Shown here piece after piece: positions 27,374-33,943 of a DNA stretch of 33,943 bases. The notes below the pieces were generated by a model. That model ran no database searches and was not told the DNA's origin. It saw only the letters and a program-made list of their open reading frames with translations. Where the stretch lies: the NCBI GenBank assembly GCA_029567705.1, contig JAKPXC010000081.1, positions 1 through 33,943 on the forward strand, given 5' to 3'. The first letter of the stretch is position 1; every line of letters begins with the position of its first letter. Position numbers and translations under genes: made by a program. The stretch comes from Candidatus Cloacimonadota bacterium (GTDB taxonomy: Bacteria; Cloacimonadota; Cloacimonadia; Cloacimonadales; Cloacimonadaceae).

Positions 27374-28017
27374 GTAAGCCCTTCTCCGAAACACCCGTCT
27401 ATCCTGTGGTCTTTATGTTGGTAATCACTGTGGTCTTTGTGGGTGTGCTGGCCGTCTTCTACCGCAATTCCATGGCGCAGATAGAAGCTCACAAGGTAAA
27501 TGAATACAACCAGCTCTTGGTAGAACTGCTCAGCGGAACTCTGGCAGATTCCACAGGTATAGACAGAACCAAGCTGATCGAACAGCGGGATGAGACTATC
27601 AATACCTACATCAAGCCATTGGACGGCTATTCCCGTAAAGCCTATCAACTGATCTACCAAGACAAACCCATAGCCTATCTCTTCGATATCAAGGGAAAGG
27701 GCCTTTGGGGTTCAATGGCTGCCATGGTGGCCACAGATCCCCAGTTCAACAAGATCATAGATTTTGCCGTCTATGCCCAAATGGAAACTCCCGGCTTGGG
27801 TTCACGCATCACTGAAGCCTTTTTTAAAGAACAATTCCGAGGGAAATCTGCCATCACCAAAGGCAACGTCCAGAACTACAGTCTGGTGCCAGAGGGGCAG
27901 GAAGAGCTTGCTCCCGATCAGATCCGCCAAGTGACCGGAGCGACTATCACCAGCAACAGCGTACTCAAAATGCTGGCAGACGAATTGAACTTACTCTACT
28001 CTGAGAGCAAGGATTAA
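27370..28017 (+). CDS. nqrC: Na+-translocating NADH:quinone reductase subunit C (NqrC/RnfG family)
   Basis: The 215-residue protein has one N-terminal membrane helix (about 11-30) and a periplasmic FMN-binding domain. NqrC signatures are KGKGLWGSMAAMVA (108-121) and METPGLGSRI (138-147). The covalent FMN motif is TGAT (189-192), with Thr192 as acceptor, followed by ITSNSV. The Asp that normally lies three residues before the motif is Arg186. Attachment would need an ApbE flavin transferase, which is not in the window. It overlaps nqrB by four bases (ATGA). NqrC rather than RnfG is favoured by the GLWGS block and by the NqrF in the same cluster. Confidence 0.9.
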   Translation: MSKPFSETPVYPVVFMLVITVVFVGVLAVFYRNSMAQIEAHKVNEYNQLLVELLSGTLADSTGIDRTKLIEQRDETINTYIKPLDGYSRKAYQLIYQDKPIAYLFDIKGKGLWGSMAAMVATDPQFNKIIDFAVYAQMETPGLGSRITEAFFKEQFRGKSAITKGNVQNYSLVPEGQEELAPDQIRQVTGATITSNSVLKMLADELNLLYSESKD

Positions 28018-28021
28018 TGCT

Positions 28022-28618
28022 ATGACTAAGAAAGATATCTTTATCAACTCCGCCTTCAGGGAGAACTCCGTCTGGAAACAGATTCTGGGGATATGCTCCT
28101 CGCTGGCAGTGACTAACCTGATGCTAAACAGCCTGATTATGGGTTTGGGCGTTACCTTCTCATTGGCACTGGCGAATTTTACAATCTCAGCCCTCCGGAC
28201 TCACACACCACGCAGCGTACGCATGATGGTGCAAACGCTCATTATTGCTGCTTATGTGATTATCGTGGACGTCTTCCTCCAAGCCAATATGCCCGCTATC
28301 TCCAAACAATTGGGACCCTATGTGGGTTTGATCATTACCAACTGTATCCTGATGGGCAGGGCAGAAGCTTTTGCCGCTCAGAATAACCCCATAGATTCCT
28401 TCATAGATGGCATAGGCAGTGGACTTGGATATACCCTTGTTCTCTTGACCATCGCCGCCATCCGCGAGCTCTTTGGCTTTGGCTCACTATTTGGCATCCA
28501 GATCCTTGGTGACTGGTGGATACGCTGGTCGATCATGGTGATGGCACCTAGTGCTTTCTTTATCCTAGCTATCTTTATCTGGATCATCAACAACAAGTAT
28601 TACAAGGTGAAGGCATAA
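28022..28618 (+). CDS. nqrD: Na+-translocating NADH:quinone reductase subunit D
   Basis: This 198-residue integral membrane protein with about six helices is close to Vibrio NqrD over its length, for example in ISKQLGPYVGLIITNCI (about 93-109), followed by MGRAEAFA and FIDGIGSGLGY. Cys25 (GICSSLAV) and Cys108 (TNCILMG) correspond to the two cysteines that, with the pair in NqrE, hold the intramembrane iron-sulfur centre. It starts four bases after nqrC. RnfE is the homologue, but sequence style and neighbours favour Nqr. Confidence 0.93.
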   Translation: MTKKDIFINSAFRENSVWKQILGICSSLAVTNLMLNSLIMGLGVTFSLALANFTISALRTHTPRSVRMMVQTLIIAAYVIIVDVFLQANMPAISKQLGPYVGLIITNCILMGRAEAFAAQNNPIDSFIDGIGSGLGYTLVLLTIAAIRELFGFGSLFGIQILGDWWIRWSIMVMAPSAFFILAIFIWIINNKYYKVKA

Positions 28619-28621
28619 CTT

Positions 28622-29209
28622 ATGGATATATCAGCATTTGTTTTGTTCTGGGCAGCGATCTTTACTTCAAACATCCTGCTAACCAATTTCCTGGGCATGT
28701 GCTCTTTCCTTTCTGTTTCCAGAGAGGTGGAATCATCCTTTGGACTGGGCGTGGCAGTGATCTTTGTGCTTACCATTACAGCCGGATTAAACTGGATTGC
28801 CTATCACTACCTGCTGGTGCCATTTCAGATTGAATACTTGCAGTACATTGTGTTTATCATCGTGATAGCAGCCTTTGTGCAGCTTCTGGAACTGATAATT
28901 GAACGCTACGCTCCGGCCTTGTATTATAGCCTGGGTATTTTCTTACCCCTTATCACGGTTAATTGTGCTATCTTCGGCGTGAGCCTGTTCCTGGTGATCC
29001 GGGACTACAACTTTATACAATCGATAGCCTTTGGGGCGGGAAGCGGGATCGGCTGGCTGTTGGCCATACTGATGCTGGCGGGAATACGCTCCAAACTCAA
29101 AGAGAAGCTGATCCCCGCAGGCTTACGTGGAGCCGGTATCAGCCTGATAATCACAGGTATTATGGCTCTTGGTTTTGTGGGCTTTTCCGGCATAGTTGCT
29201 GTACAGTGA
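28622..29209 (+). CDS. nqrE: Na+-translocating NADH:quinone reductase subunit E
   Basis: This 195-residue membrane protein is the inverted-topology partner of NqrD, with six predicted helices. Cys27 (LGMCSFLSVS) and Cys115 (TVNCAIFGVSLF) are the expected ligands of the shared iron-sulfur centre. IERYAPALYYSLGIFLPLIT and the C-terminal GLRGAGISLIITGIMALGF match the NqrE/RnfA family. It starts three bases after nqrD. Confidence 0.93.
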   Translation: MDISAFVLFWAAIFTSNILLTNFLGMCSFLSVSREVESSFGLGVAVIFVLTITAGLNWIAYHYLLVPFQIEYLQYIVFIIVIAAFVQLLELIIERYAPALYYSLGIFLPLITVNCAIFGVSLFLVIRDYNFIQSIAFGAGSGIGWLLAILMLAGIRSKLKEKLIPAGLRGAGISLIITGIMALGFVGFSGIVAVQ

Positions 29210-29216
29210 GGATGTG

Positions 29217-30320
29217 ATGACAGAACTCATACTAAGAGACATCGGTATCCTGACCCTTGTAAGCGTCGTATTTGCCATAATTCTGGTAATTGCCCAGAAG
29301 GTGCTGAACAACTATGGTATCCTGAAGATCAGAATCAATAAGAAACGTGATGTGGAAGTGCAGGGCGGCAACACTCTGCTCAGCAGCCTGGCGGATAAGC
29401 AAATCTTCATCCCCTCTGCCTGTGGAGGAAGAGGAAGCTGCGGTGCCTGTAAATGTATCGTAACCGAAGGTGGTGGACCACTTCTGCCCACAGAGAAACC
29501 CCTTCTGACCAAGCAGGAGATAGAAGGCAATGTACGCTTGGCATGCCAGGTGAAAGTGAAGAGTGAAGTGCAGATCGAGATTCCCGAAAGCATCTTCAAC
29601 ATACGCAGATTTCGCACCAGAGTCACCAAAATCGAAGACTACACCTACGATACCAAGGGAATCACTTTTACCCTGCTTGATCCGGATAAGATCAGCTTCA
29701 AAGCCGGCCAGTACATGCAGCTCGAGAGCCAACCTTATGCCAAGATGAAGCAGAAGGTGGTGAGAGCCTATTCCATCTCCTCCAAACCTCAGGACGAGAC
29801 CAGCTTCCAACTCATCATCAGGCTCGTACCCGAAGGCATCTGCACCACTTGGGTACACCAGTATCTCAAAGAAGGTGATGAGGTGTATCTCACGGGTCCC
29901 TATGGAGATTTCTTTATCCGGGACACCGATGCAGATATTATCTTTGTGGCTGGCGGCAGCGGTAAAGCACCCATCAAAGCTATGCTGGAGGATTTGGAGA
30001 TTGTGGGATGCAACCGCAAGATGACTTATTACTTCGGTGCCAGAACCACCAAAGACCTCTATCTTACAGAGTATATGCAACACTTTGAATCCGTCTTCCC
30101 GGATTTCCAGTATGTCCCAGTGCTCTCACATGCTGAGCCTTCAGAGAACTGGCAGGGGCGTACAGGCTTTGTGATGCCTTACTTTAAAGAACGTATCGAA
30201 AACCCACAGAACACAGAAGCTTATCTGTGCGGAAGTCCCGGAATGATCAATGCTGTGACCAAGGGTTTGATTGAGATGGGCGTGGCCAAAGACAAAATCT
30301 ACTACGATAGTTTTGGATGA
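29217..30320 (+). CDS. nqrF: Na+-translocating NADH:quinone reductase subunit F
   Basis: The ATG at 29217 is chosen because GAGG lies five bases upstream and an open TTG at 29196 overlaps nqrE. The 367-residue protein takes electrons from NADH. It has an N-terminal membrane helix (about 8-27), a plant-type 2Fe-2S domain with Cys69, 75, 78 and 110 (CGGRGSCGAC ... LACQ), an FAD domain with RAYS (183-186), and an NADH domain with GGSGKAP (246-252) and CGSPGM (338-343). It is about 40 residues shorter than Vibrio NqrF because the insertion just before RAYS is missing. This subunit is what distinguishes the cluster from Rnf, which uses RnfB and RnfC instead. Confidence 0.95.
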   Translation: MTELILRDIGILTLVSVVFAIILVIAQKVLNNYGILKIRINKKRDVEVQGGNTLLSSLADKQIFIPSACGGRGSCGACKCIVTEGGGPLLPTEKPLLTKQEIEGNVRLACQVKVKSEVQIEIPESIFNIRRFRTRVTKIEDYTYDTKGITFTLLDPDKISFKAGQYMQLESQPYAKMKQKVVRAYSISSKPQDETSFQLIIRLVPEGICTTWVHQYLKEGDEVYLTGPYGDFFIRDTDADIIFVAGGSGKAPIKAMLEDLEIVGCNRKMTYYFGARTTKDLYLTEYMQHFESVFPDFQYVPVLSHAEPSENWQGRTGFVMPYFKERIENPQNTEAYLCGSPGMINAVTKGLIEMGVAKDKIYYDSFG

Positions 30321-30324
30321 TAAG

Positions 30325-30777
30325 ATGAAGCAAACAACCAAAGAGAAGAGAATCGAACACAGATTGCAGCCGGGAGTCCTTACTCTAAGCGGATTTATGG
30401 GCACGGACAAACGCTATTGGCAAGAGATCGTGGCTGCTGATGAGGCAAAACTCGAGGAACTGGGTATTACTGCAGAAGAGATAGCCGACCGCATGCAATA
30501 CTTTACAGATCAAAGCTGGGATCTTTTTGATCGTGAACTGGAGCTGGAAGGCAAGTTCAGCGTGGAAACCGAGGTGGTTAGGGGAAAGCTCCCCTGTCCT
30601 TTCAGCCATGCTGGCATCTATAGAAAAGCTTTTACTATTCTGACCAGAATCGATACAGGGGAGAGCCTTAGATGGTCATCCCTGAATCTGCATCTAATTC
30701 GTGATCACCACTTCTTTGAAGGGATCGGTTCGCCTTTCCGGCTCAATCCGGAAGATTTGGTAAGAATACTCTTCTAA
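30325..30777 (+). CDS. Protein of unknown function at the end of the nqr cluster
   Basis: I do not recognise the family. The ATG at 30325 lies four bases after the nqrF stop, so it is probably co-transcribed; the open frame upstream to 30271 lies within nqrF. The 150-residue protein is soluble, with a basic start (KQTTKEKRIEHR), a helical centre rich in Glu and Leu (EAKLEELGITAEEIADRM), and a C-terminal half with LPCPFSHAGIYRK, LNLHLIRDHHFFEG and GSPFRLNPEDLVRIL. The single Cys and several His could bind a metal, but no known spacing is met. No signal peptide or membrane helix is seen. Its link to Nqr (assembly, regulation or chance) is open. Confidence 0.75.
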   Translation: MKQTTKEKRIEHRLQPGVLTLSGFMGTDKRYWQEIVAADEAKLEELGITAEEIADRMQYFTDQSWDLFDRELELEGKFSVETEVVRGKLPCPFSHAGIYRKAFTILTRIDTGESLRWSSLNLHLIRDHHFFEGIGSPFRLNPEDLVRILF

Positions 30778-30946
30778 ACTGCTATATTCCTGAATAGAAT
30801 AGCCTTATTAGTTGAAGCAGATACCATGCTACCTCTTCAAGGAGTCTGTTTTGCTTAATATCTGGTAATCCATCCCTTCCATTGTCTGTTATTGTGTAAC
30901 CTAATAAATGACAATCAGATAGCTCACTAGCTAAGCTCCCTATTCT
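30778..30946. other. Non-coding spacer after the nqr cluster
   Basis: It holds a possible stem-loop, TTGAAG (from about 30813) with CTTCAA (ending about 30840), and an imperfect A+T-rich hairpin directly after the stop codon (GCTAT ... ATAGC, 30780-30804). Neither is followed by a T-run. No open frame of note is present. Confidence 0.35.
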
Positions 30947-31018
30947 TAACTTACTGAAGGATAAGCCTTTCCTTAACGGAGGTTAAGGATGGGTTAAGGA
31001 ATCGTATTAGGAAGCCAT
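30947..31018 (+). repeat. 72-nt dispersed intergenic repeat, copy C
   Basis: The gap-free match to copy B has about six mismatches. TTCCTTAA (30969-30976) can pair as seven bases with TTAAGGA at 30983-30989 or as eight bases with TTAAGGAA at 30994-31001, so the two hairpins exclude each other. It lies 170 nt downstream of the unknown gene, in the same orientation. Confidence 0.92.
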
Positions 31019-31052
31019 GGGTGATCTTTAAATCAAAAAGCAAAGATTCTGC

Positions 31053-31083
31053 TTGACTGAAAGCCACCGATAGAGAGCATGAT
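31053..31083 (+). promoter_or_regulatory. Possible promoter of the riboswitch transcript
   Basis: TTGACT (31053-31058) within GCTTGACT is a credible -35 box. CATGAT (31078-31083), 19 bases on, is the best -10 candidate. The start would fall a few bases before the cobalamin aptamer. The -10 match and spacing are weak. Confidence 0.35.
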
Positions 31084-31090
31084 TCTGTGA

Positions 31091-31262
31091 CTTGATGGTG
31101 CTTTAGCACAGGTAAAAGGGAATTCCGTTCAATTCGGAAGCGGTCTCCGCCACTGTAAGCAGCACAATAGGTTAAGTTCGTCACTGCCCTGATGGGGTGG
31201 GAAGGCGGACTTTACGGGATACAAAGCCCAAACCGCTGTGAGCCAGGAAACCTGCCACCAAG
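31091..31262 (+). promoter_or_regulatory. Cobalamin riboswitch aptamer
   Basis: The closing stem pairs TGGTG (31096-31100) with CACCA (31256-31260). Inside are the conserved blocks of the cobalamin class: AAAAGGGAA (31114-31122), a P5 hairpin TTCCG/CGGAA with loop TTCAATT (31123-31139), CTCCGCCACTGTAAGC (the B12-box core, 31145-31160), and GAGCCAGGAAACCTGCC (31240-31256). Order and spacing match AdoCbl-type riboswitches. It senses B12 and normally lowers expression when the vitamin is plentiful. The only gene downstream on the strand is the secreted propeller at 31340. Confidence 0.95.
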
Positions 31263-31268
31263 TATGAC

Positions 31269-31337
31269 TTACACCTACGGTGAAATGGGTGTAGGTTGCC
31301 GTTCATCTCAAGTCACAATATTTTATATGAGGTGAAC
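31269..31337 (+). promoter_or_regulatory. Riboswitch expression platform with ribosome-site sequestering hairpin
   Basis: Hairpin 1 pairs TTACACCTA (31269-31277) with TGGGTGTAG (31286-31294); its loop contains GGTGAA. Hairpin 2 pairs GTTCATCTCA (31301-31310) with TGAGGTGAAC (31328-31337), ten pairs with one G-T, burying the GAGG ribosome site of the next gene. The P5 loop TTCA (31128-31131) can pair with TGAA in the hairpin 1 loop. No T-run is present, so control is probably translational. Confidence 0.75.
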
Positions 31338-31339
31338 CA

Positions 31340-32587
31340 ATGTCCAGACGCTCCTTTTTTACTGCCATGCTCAGCATGGTCTTTCTTCTACTTGTTTCTA
31401 TGATTTCTGCACAGACTTTTTATGTAGTCAATTCCCAATCCCGAACCCTTAGCAGGATCGATCCGTCGACGAACTCTGTTAATAACAACTTTTCCAGCCT
31501 TGGAAACGTCCCGAACAAAATGGTGGTAGATAGCGACTATATCTGGGTGGTCAATTCAGGTGATAATGCCGTTCAAAAAATCTCCCGCTTGACCGGTCAG
31601 AGCCTGGCAAACATCTTCGTGGGTCCCGGAGCTAACCCCTGGGATGCCGTTAGAGATCAAGAATTCCTTTATGTAACAGGGCTCTTCAGCAGCAAGGTAT
31701 ACAAAATCAACACACTCACCGGAACTGTGGTATCAAGTATATTTGTGGGCGCATCCCCAGAAGCTTTGCTGGTAGTGGACGGTAAGCTCTATGTAACCAA
31801 TACCGGAAACTATGCGGAAAACTATGCAGGAAGCTCAGTCTCAGTGATCGATCTGGAATCGTTTACTGTAACTGCTACGATCCCTGTGCATGCCAATCCA
31901 CAATACCTGGCCAGTTACGGAGGGAAGCTGCACGTGTCTTGCACCGGCAATTGGACTGATATAGGTGGTGCAATCTGCATCATCGATCTTGCTACTGGGG
32001 AATTGGAAGAGACCATTGATCTGGGTGGGACTCCGGGATGTATCTGGATCGGGGAAGGACAAGCCTACGTTGGCGACAGCTCAGGATTGGTGCTTTACAG
32101 CTACGATCCCGATAACCTGGAGATAATCCATGGTGCAACAAACCCTATCAGTAATGGCGGTTCAGAAATACTGGGGACAGATTCCATGATCGCCTTTCTA
32201 AAGCCTAATTGGAGCGCTAATGGGACTCTCAAGATTCTTCATACCGATCTCAGTGCTTGGCAGCAGTATAACGTGGCTATGATGCCGACAGATCTGAAAA
32301 TGTGGGCAGAACCAAGTTCCAATGCTGAAGAACTTGTGCCAAATCTCACAATTCAAGTCTACCCCAATCCAATCAGGATGGGCAACTCACTTCACTTTGA
32401 AGCAGATAAGCCTCTACAGGCCAAGCTGCAGATCTTTAATCTCAGGGGACAGCTTATCTCTTCGGATTCTTTTGAAGGAAAGGCTGCTCTGGAGCTTAAC
32501 CGGAATCTTCCCAGTGGAATCTATCTCTACCGAGTATCAGAAGGAGCCAAAATTCAAAGCTCCGGCAGATTTGTGGTTTATCGGTAG
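31340..32587 (+). CDS. Secreted YVTN/YncE-type beta-propeller with T9SS sorting domain, B12-regulated (BtuG-like candidate)
   Basis: The 415-residue protein has a Sec signal peptide ending near Ala24 and about seven propeller blades (residues 26-325) built on repeats such as IWVVNSGDNAVQKIS, LYVTGLFSSKVYKIN, SVSVIDLESFTVTATI and ICIIDLATGELEETI. Residues 340-415 form a type A T9SS tail: VYPNP, LQIFNLRGQLI, LPSGIYLYRVS. It should therefore reach the cell surface. A cobalamin riboswitch controls it alone. In Bacteroides, BtuG is a surface propeller with extremely tight B12 binding that hands the vitamin to BtuB. The shared fold, location and regulation make a BtuG-like role likely, though BtuG is a lipoprotein and this protein lacks a lipobox Cys. 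No btuB, btuF or btuCD is in the window. GAGGTG precedes the ATG and is masked by the riboswitch hairpin. Confidence 0.88.
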   Translation: MSRRSFFTAMLSMVFLLLVSMISAQTFYVVNSQSRTLSRIDPSTNSVNNNFSSLGNVPNKMVVDSDYIWVVNSGDNAVQKISRLTGQSLANIFVGPGANPWDAVRDQEFLYVTGLFSSKVYKINTLTGTVVSSIFVGASPEALLVVDGKLYVTNTGNYAENYAGSSVSVIDLESFTVTATIPVHANPQYLASYGGKLHVSCTGNWTDIGGAICIIDLATGELEETIDLGGTPGCIWIGEGQAYVGDSSGLVLYSYDPDNLEIIHGATNPISNGGSEILGTDSMIAFLKPNWSANGTLKILHTDLSAWQQYNVAMMPTDLKMWAEPSSNAEELVPNLTIQVYPNPIRMGNSLHFEADKPLQAKLQIFNLRGQLISSDSFEGKAALELNRNLPSGIYLYRVSEGAKIQSSGRFVVYR

Positions 32588-32593
32588 TTAAGG

Positions 32594-32621
32594 GATCTGT
32601 AGCTATAGACTGCTACAGATC
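32594..32621. terminator. Hairpin between convergent genes, possible bidirectional terminator
   Basis: GATCTGTAGC (32594-32603) and GCTACAGATC (32612-32621) are perfect ten-base complements around an 8-nt loop. The hairpin follows the propeller gene by six bases and includes the stop codon of the opposite kinase gene. Neither side has a T-run, so termination is only suggested. Confidence 0.5.
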
Positions 32622-33596
32622 AGTCCCAAACGCCTTGGCGTTGTTTTGCATGATATGGCTTAGGTGCTGCCTAAGCCCTATCATCCAATCCGGCTCACCA
32701 TCCAGCTTCTCATGCCCTGCCCTTAAACACCGGGTGTATTGGATTATCCCTGCATATCTTTTGAAAACAGGATAACTGGATGAAGTATCCGAGCCTAGTT
32801 CTATTAAGGAGCTATATCCGCTGAGGAAGCTTTCCTTGGCAGCAGAAATCTGTTCTGCTTCCAATTCTTCCTCCAGGTTAGAAAGGGCACGTTCCATATC
32901 CATACCATACCAGTGATAGTGTGAATCATCAAAATCTATAGTGCTGATGAGCCCGCTCTCTGCATTAAAAAACACGTTATCCAGTTCGTAGTCATAGTGA
33001 ATCAAACCATAGTTATCGGAATCTATGGAAAGAGAGCTAAGAGCGCTTCGAATTGTGCTCATTTCTTTGATAGCAATATCGGGAGCATGGCAGGAAAGCA
33101 GGCATCCTTCAGCCCAATCCAGTTGTTCTTGCCAAGTGTTTCGTCTTTTTCCTTTTGGTGAGTACGCTCTGCTGAGGAGATGTAACTCTGCCAGGTTCCT
33201 TCCATAAGCGTTTAGCAGATTAGCATCGAAATCTATCGTATCCATCCTTTTCCCGAGCACTCGATGAAATGCAGCAGCAGTATAAACTCCCCATGGAGTA
33301 TCACAGAGCAGAAGAGTCTTGCCATTCTTAGCTTCTACCGGCCTTGGAACACTCAATCCGTGTGAGTGAAGATAAGCCATAAATTCCATCTCAGCTTGGA
33401 CAGAATCAAAAGACTTCTCTGTGATCGGTGCAAAGCGAAGCAAACAGACTTTTCCATCCCGGTAGAAAGGATAGATGGCATTGGAAGATATCCGGAATTG
33501 ATCCAGAATCTCCGGTTTCTCCTGATCATAATCCCAGTATTCTAACAAGTGTAGAACCAGTTCACGATTGTCCAGCAAGTGCTTTAATTTCATCAT
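32613..33596 (-). CDS. APH-fold phosphotransferase (aminoglycoside/choline/homoserine kinase-like)
   Basis: The 327-residue protein has the two-lobe aminoglycoside phosphotransferase fold. The Brenner motif HYDYELDN (H-x-D-x4-N) holds the catalytic Asp and a metal ligand, and IDFDD supplies the metal-binding Asp. The N-lobe has ISSNAIYPF and a VCLLRFAP strand whose Arg may stand in for the ATP-binding Lys. From memory, similar Firmicutes proteins of about 330 residues begin with a KLK-L-DN segment, so I choose the ATG at 33596 (or 33593), with GAGGT 13 bases upstream. The frame stays open to an ATG at 33713, which has no ribosome site. The substrate is unknown: small alcohols or amino sugars are possible, and drug resistance should not be assumed. 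It is transcribed alone, converging on the propeller gene. Confidence 0.85.
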   Translation of the reverse strand: MMKLKHLLDNRELVLHLLEYWDYDQEKPEILDQFRISSNAIYPFYRDGKVCLLRFAPITEKSFDSVQAEMEFMAYLHSHGLSVPRPVEAKNGKTLLLCDTPWGVYTAAAFHRVLGKRMDTIDFDANLLNAYGRNLAELHLLSRAYSPKGKRRNTWQEQLDWAEGCLLSCHAPDIAIKEMSTIRSALSSLSIDSDNYGLIHYDYELDNVFFNAESGLISTIDFDDSHYHWYGMDMERALSNLEEELEAEQISAAKESFLSGYSSLIELGSDTSSSYPVFKRYAGIIQYTRCLRAGHEKLDGEPDWMIGLRQHLSHIMQNNAKAFGTDL

Positions 33597-33943
33597 AAGT
33601 TTATCTTTACCTCGATGCTGGGTAACAAATCCTGCTGAGCACAGGCGGTCAACCATTTTCTCTGATACAGTAAAGATTACATTGGACATTGAAGCATAGT
33701 TATGCGCATACATGAAAACAAACAGCTAATCACTGGAAATCCTAAACTCCTGCAAAATATTGCTTGACTGCTTCTCTGGATGAGTATTGCATGCCAAAAC
33801 AAAGTTGAGTCCCAGATGTTGGTGGAAATTCCAACTCATTGTTTCTCTGGTTGTTTGAGAACATCTTAATGTCCTCGTTTCTCACATTCTATGTTAGGCC
33901 AAACGACCAATTGCATTGTTTTCATCTTGTTAATCCCAGTCAA
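33597..33943. other. Upstream region of the kinase gene to the window end
   Basis: No convincing gene is seen. The minus-strand frame of the kinase stays open to 33713. GCTTGACT (33762-33769) reads rightward as a possible -35 box for a gene beyond the window. GTTGG and CCAAC near 33819-33836 form a short inverted repeat. Confidence 0.4.

Noticed and set aside
26438-30320. Rnf complex
   Set aside because: The cluster ends with an NqrF (2Fe-2S plus FAD/NADH domains) and has no RnfB or RnfC; NqrC and NqrD blocks also fit Nqr better.
32613-33596. Aminoglycoside resistance gene
   Set aside because: Only the general APH fold is shown; no resistance subfamily signature or mobile context is present.

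Overview
The window is a compact, gene-dense bacterial chromosome segment of moderate GC content. It contains no phage, insertion sequence or CRISPR array. The host is diderm: there is a patatin/POTRA/beta-barrel outer-membrane protein, a lipopolysaccharide-type heptosyltransferase, and two secreted proteins ending in type IX secretion (T9SS) sorting domains. T9SS tails, a sodium-pumping Nqr-type complex, GlnRS and the overall gene style suggest Candidatus Cloacimonadota or a close relative. This is inference; no 16S rRNA gene is present.

Layout. 1-6017 (+): a tight run of a truncated Sua5/low-molecular-weight phosphatase fusion, purL, a LiaF-like membrane protein and a PlpD-like patatin autotransporter. 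6018-6478: a non-coding junction between convergent genes, holding four different short tandem arrays and one copy of a 72-nt dispersed repeat. 6479-8179 (-): glnS. 8446-8778 (+): a small protein with a duplicated cysteine module, followed by a terminator. 8934-18061 (+): probably one long transcription unit of natA, a natB-CPBP protease fusion, glmS, trxB, alaS and a family 9 glycosyltransferase, with overlaps or short gaps. 18062-18531: second copy of the 72-nt repeat and a tRNA-Thr(CGU) on the minus strand. 18532-20058: a T9SS-exported glycosidase-like propeller. 20181-22235: a divergent EF-G paralogue, then a terminator. 22398-26357: yebC-ruvC-ruvA-rsmB-PASTA-small protein, nearly all overlapping. 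26438-30777: nqrB-C-D-E-F plus an unknown 150-residue gene, with no nqrA. 30778-31339: third copy of the 72-nt repeat and a cobalamin riboswitch. 31340-32587: a YVTN-type beta-propeller with a T9SS tail under that riboswitch. 32613-33596 (-): an APH-fold kinase.

How the parts fit. Most genes are housekeeping: tRNA charging, purine and amino-sugar synthesis, Holliday junction processing, rRNA methylation, redox control. Around them lie envelope and energy functions. The Nqr-like cluster would couple NADH oxidation to Na+ export, and NatAB may also move Na+. The most informative regulatory locus is the cobalamin riboswitch driving a single secreted propeller, which by analogy with Bacteroides BtuG may be a surface B12-capture protein delivered by T9SS. 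The 72-nt repeat lies in sense orientation 70-170 nt downstream of a gene in all three copies and looks like an uncharacterised 3'-UTR element.
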